Program-made: the position numbers and the translations under genes
In this document: piece after piece, positions 62,817 through 64,000 of the stretch
How the letters are laid out: the number at the start of each line of letters is the position of its first letter
Position numbering within the stretch: the first letter of the stretch is position 1
Notes under the pieces: generated by a model
What the model saw: only the letters and a program-made list of their open reading frames with translations
What the model was told of the DNA's origin: nothing
Databases searched by the model: none
NCBI GenBank assembly: GCA_944327465.1
Contig: CALVHH010000003.1
Location: forward strand, 1-64,000
DNA length: 64,000 bases
Reading direction: 5' to 3'
Source of the DNA: an uncultured Clostridia bacterium
Lineage (GTDB): Bacteria > Bacillota > Clostridia > Christensenellales > Borkfalkiaceae

Positions 62817-64000
62817 AAACTCTCATACAAGGCGGCAACGTAGTTTTAAAGGACCGCATTGAAAAATGCGACGTGCTCATCGAGGACGGCATAATAACCG
62901 GTATCGGCAGCGGGCTGGAAGGGGATGAAGTTATCCGGGCTTCCGGCAAGACCGTCATCCCGGGCATAATAGATATGCACGTGCATCTGCGCGAGCCCGG
63001 CTTCGAGGGCAAGGAAGACATCGCCTCGGGTTCGCTCGCGGCAGTGGCGGGCGGCGTCACGCAGGTGTGCTGCATGCCCAATACCGACCCCGTCTGCGAC
63101 AATGCAGTCGTCGTAAACTATATCATAAACAGGGCAAAACAGGTCGATCTCTGCAAAGTCCGTCCCATAGGCGCCATCACCCGCGGCGAGCAGGGCGAAA
63201 GCCTTGCCGATATCGGCAAAATGGCTCAGGCGGGCATCGTCGCCATATCCGATGACGGCAGGTCGGTCATGAACTCCAACATCATGCGGCTCGCAATGGA
63301 ATATGCTTCCGATTTCGGGCTCAAATGCCTCTGCCACTGCGAGGATAAAACGCTTGTCGACGGCGGCGTCGTCAACGAGGGCTACAATTCCACTCTCTGC
63401 GGGCTCAAAGGTCAGCTCCGCGCAGTGGAAGATATCATGATTTGTCGCGACATTTGCCTTTCCCGCAGCCTCGACATCCCTGTGCACATCTGTCACGTTT
63501 CAACCTACTCCGGCGTTGACATAATACGCGCCGCCAAAGCTGACGGCGTAAAAGTGACCGCGGAGACCTGCCCGCACTATTTTGCGCTCACCGACGACAT
63601 AATAACTTCCTTCGATACTTACACAAAGGTCAGCCCGCCCGTAAGGGAGGAGCGCGACAGACTGGCAGTCATCGAAGGACTTAAGGACGGCACGATAGAT
63701 TGCATAGTCACCGACCACGCGCCCCATTCCAAAAAAGATAAGGAGGTCGAATATAATCTTGCCGCATTCGGCATGAGCGGAATAGAGACGAGTTTTGCCG
63801 TAAGTTATACCTACCTTGTAAAGACGGGTGCGCTCACGCTGCCCGAGCTCATGCGCAAAATGAGCTACGAACCCGCCAAAGTGCTCGGGCTTGAGGGCGG
63901 CGAAATATGCGAAGGCGGCGTTGCCGACATTGCGATAGTCGACCTCGATGCCGACTACGTCGTCGACGGCGAAAAGTTCCTTTCAAAGGGAAAGAATACG
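62813..64000 (+). CDS. pyrC: Dihydroorotase (3' end outside window)
   Basis: It closes carbamoyl aspartate to dihydroorotate. 396 codons are seen and the frame is still open at the window edge, so only a short C-terminus is missing. It is the type I (amidohydrolase) class: metal site DMHVHLREPG near residue 58, MPNTDPVCDN near 88, HCEDKTL near 178, a HICHVSTYSG near 229 with another metal His, and the catalytic TDHAPHSKKDKE near 302. The ATG at 62813 overlaps the pyrB stop (ATGA). Confidence 0.95.
   Translation, partial: MKTLIQGGNVVLKDRIEKCDVLIEDGIITGIGSGLEGDEVIRASGKTVIPGIIDMHVHLREPGFEGKEDIASGSLAAVAGGVTQVCCMPNTDPVCDNAVVVNYIINRAKQVDLCKVRPIGAITRGEQGESLADIGKMAQAGIVAISDDGRSVMNSNIMRLAMEYASDFGLKCLCHCEDKTLVDGGVVNEGYNSTLCGLKGQLRAVEDIMICRDICLSRSLDIPVHICHVSTYSGVDIIRAAKADGVKVTAETCPHYFALTDDIITSFDTYTKVSPPVREERDRLAVIEGLKDGTIDCIVTDHAPHSKKDKEVEYNLAAFGMSGIETSFAVSYTYLVKTGALTLPELMRKMSYEPAKVLGLEGGEICEGGVADIAIVDLDADYVVDGEKFLSKGKNT

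Overview
The window looks like a piece of chromosome from an anaerobic, endospore-forming member of the Clostridia, probably an uncultured gut lineage (the exact order is inference). The reasons are a SpoIIID regulator and a SpoVB-type flippase, a complete Rnf complex, a three-subunit [FeFe] hydrogenase, a tryptophan T-box, an FMN riboswitch driving an ECF riboflavin transporter, and the tig-clpP-clpX-lon-engB gene order typical of Firmicutes. Coding DNA is moderately GC-rich, gaps between genes are short and AT-rich, and sigma-A-type promoters are easy to read (TTGACA or TTGCAA, 17 bp, TATAAT or TAAAAT).

Layout. 1-3.5 kb: the end of a surface-polysaccharide locus (partial gene, Wzx-like flippase), an unknown membrane protein and spoIIID. 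3.5-7.4 kb: ilvE diverging from recX, then the NAD(P)HX repair enzyme and a solitary MazF/EndoA toxin. 7.4-13.6 kb (minus strand): a Gx-type transporter gene and rnfCDGEAB. 13.7-15.2 kb: an M18 aminopeptidase. 15.2-22 kb (minus strand): an ABC exporter, two tandem MacB-like ATPase-permease fusions whose ATPase halves are almost identical, and two small winged-helix/membrane proteins. 22.2-24.6 kb: a lipoprotein and rqcH. 24.7-32.1 kb: tig, clpP, clpX, lon, engB and an acidic-linker lipoprotein. 32.2-34 kb: a BspA-type leucine-rich-repeat fragment, the FMN riboswitch and ribU. 34.2-39.2 kb: tsaE-tsaB-rimI, an alpha/beta hydrolase, a membrane-anchored Mur ligase and a Ddl-like ligase. 39.2-44.8 kb: isocitrate dehydrogenase and the hydrogenase operon. 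45-48.5 kb: a CNNM/CorC-type protein and T-box-controlled trpB2. 48.6-57.2 kb: an SGNH esterase lipoprotein, a DEDDh exonuclease-BRCT protein, an RsmF-type rRNA methyltransferase and a very large doubly anchored surface protein. 57.4-61.6 kb: a split TauE/SafE permease, SpoVB, a LysM protein, a Cys-rich protein and a metallophosphoesterase. 61.8-64 kb: pyrB and the start of pyrC behind an attenuator-like leader.

How it fits together. The hydrogenase probably re-oxidises NADH and reduced ferredoxin to H2, while Rnf couples ferredoxin oxidation by NAD+ to an ion gradient, so the window holds both main redox valves of a fermentative anaerobe. The ClpXP/Lon/trigger factor block and RqcH handle protein quality control. 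Several genes concern envelope or spore building.

The less ordinary observations are: a recurring promoter layout in which the -10 box ends only 6-10 bases before an ATG that lacks a Shine-Dalgarno sequence (leaderless mRNAs); a palindromic intergenic motif in four places; an RnfG with two flavinylation-like motifs; a membrane-bound Mur ligase paired with a divergent Ddl; a hydrolase with no normal start codon; and a 1330-residue surface protein with both a lipobox and a C-terminal membrane anchor. No rRNA, tRNA, CRISPR array, insertion sequence or prophage was seen.
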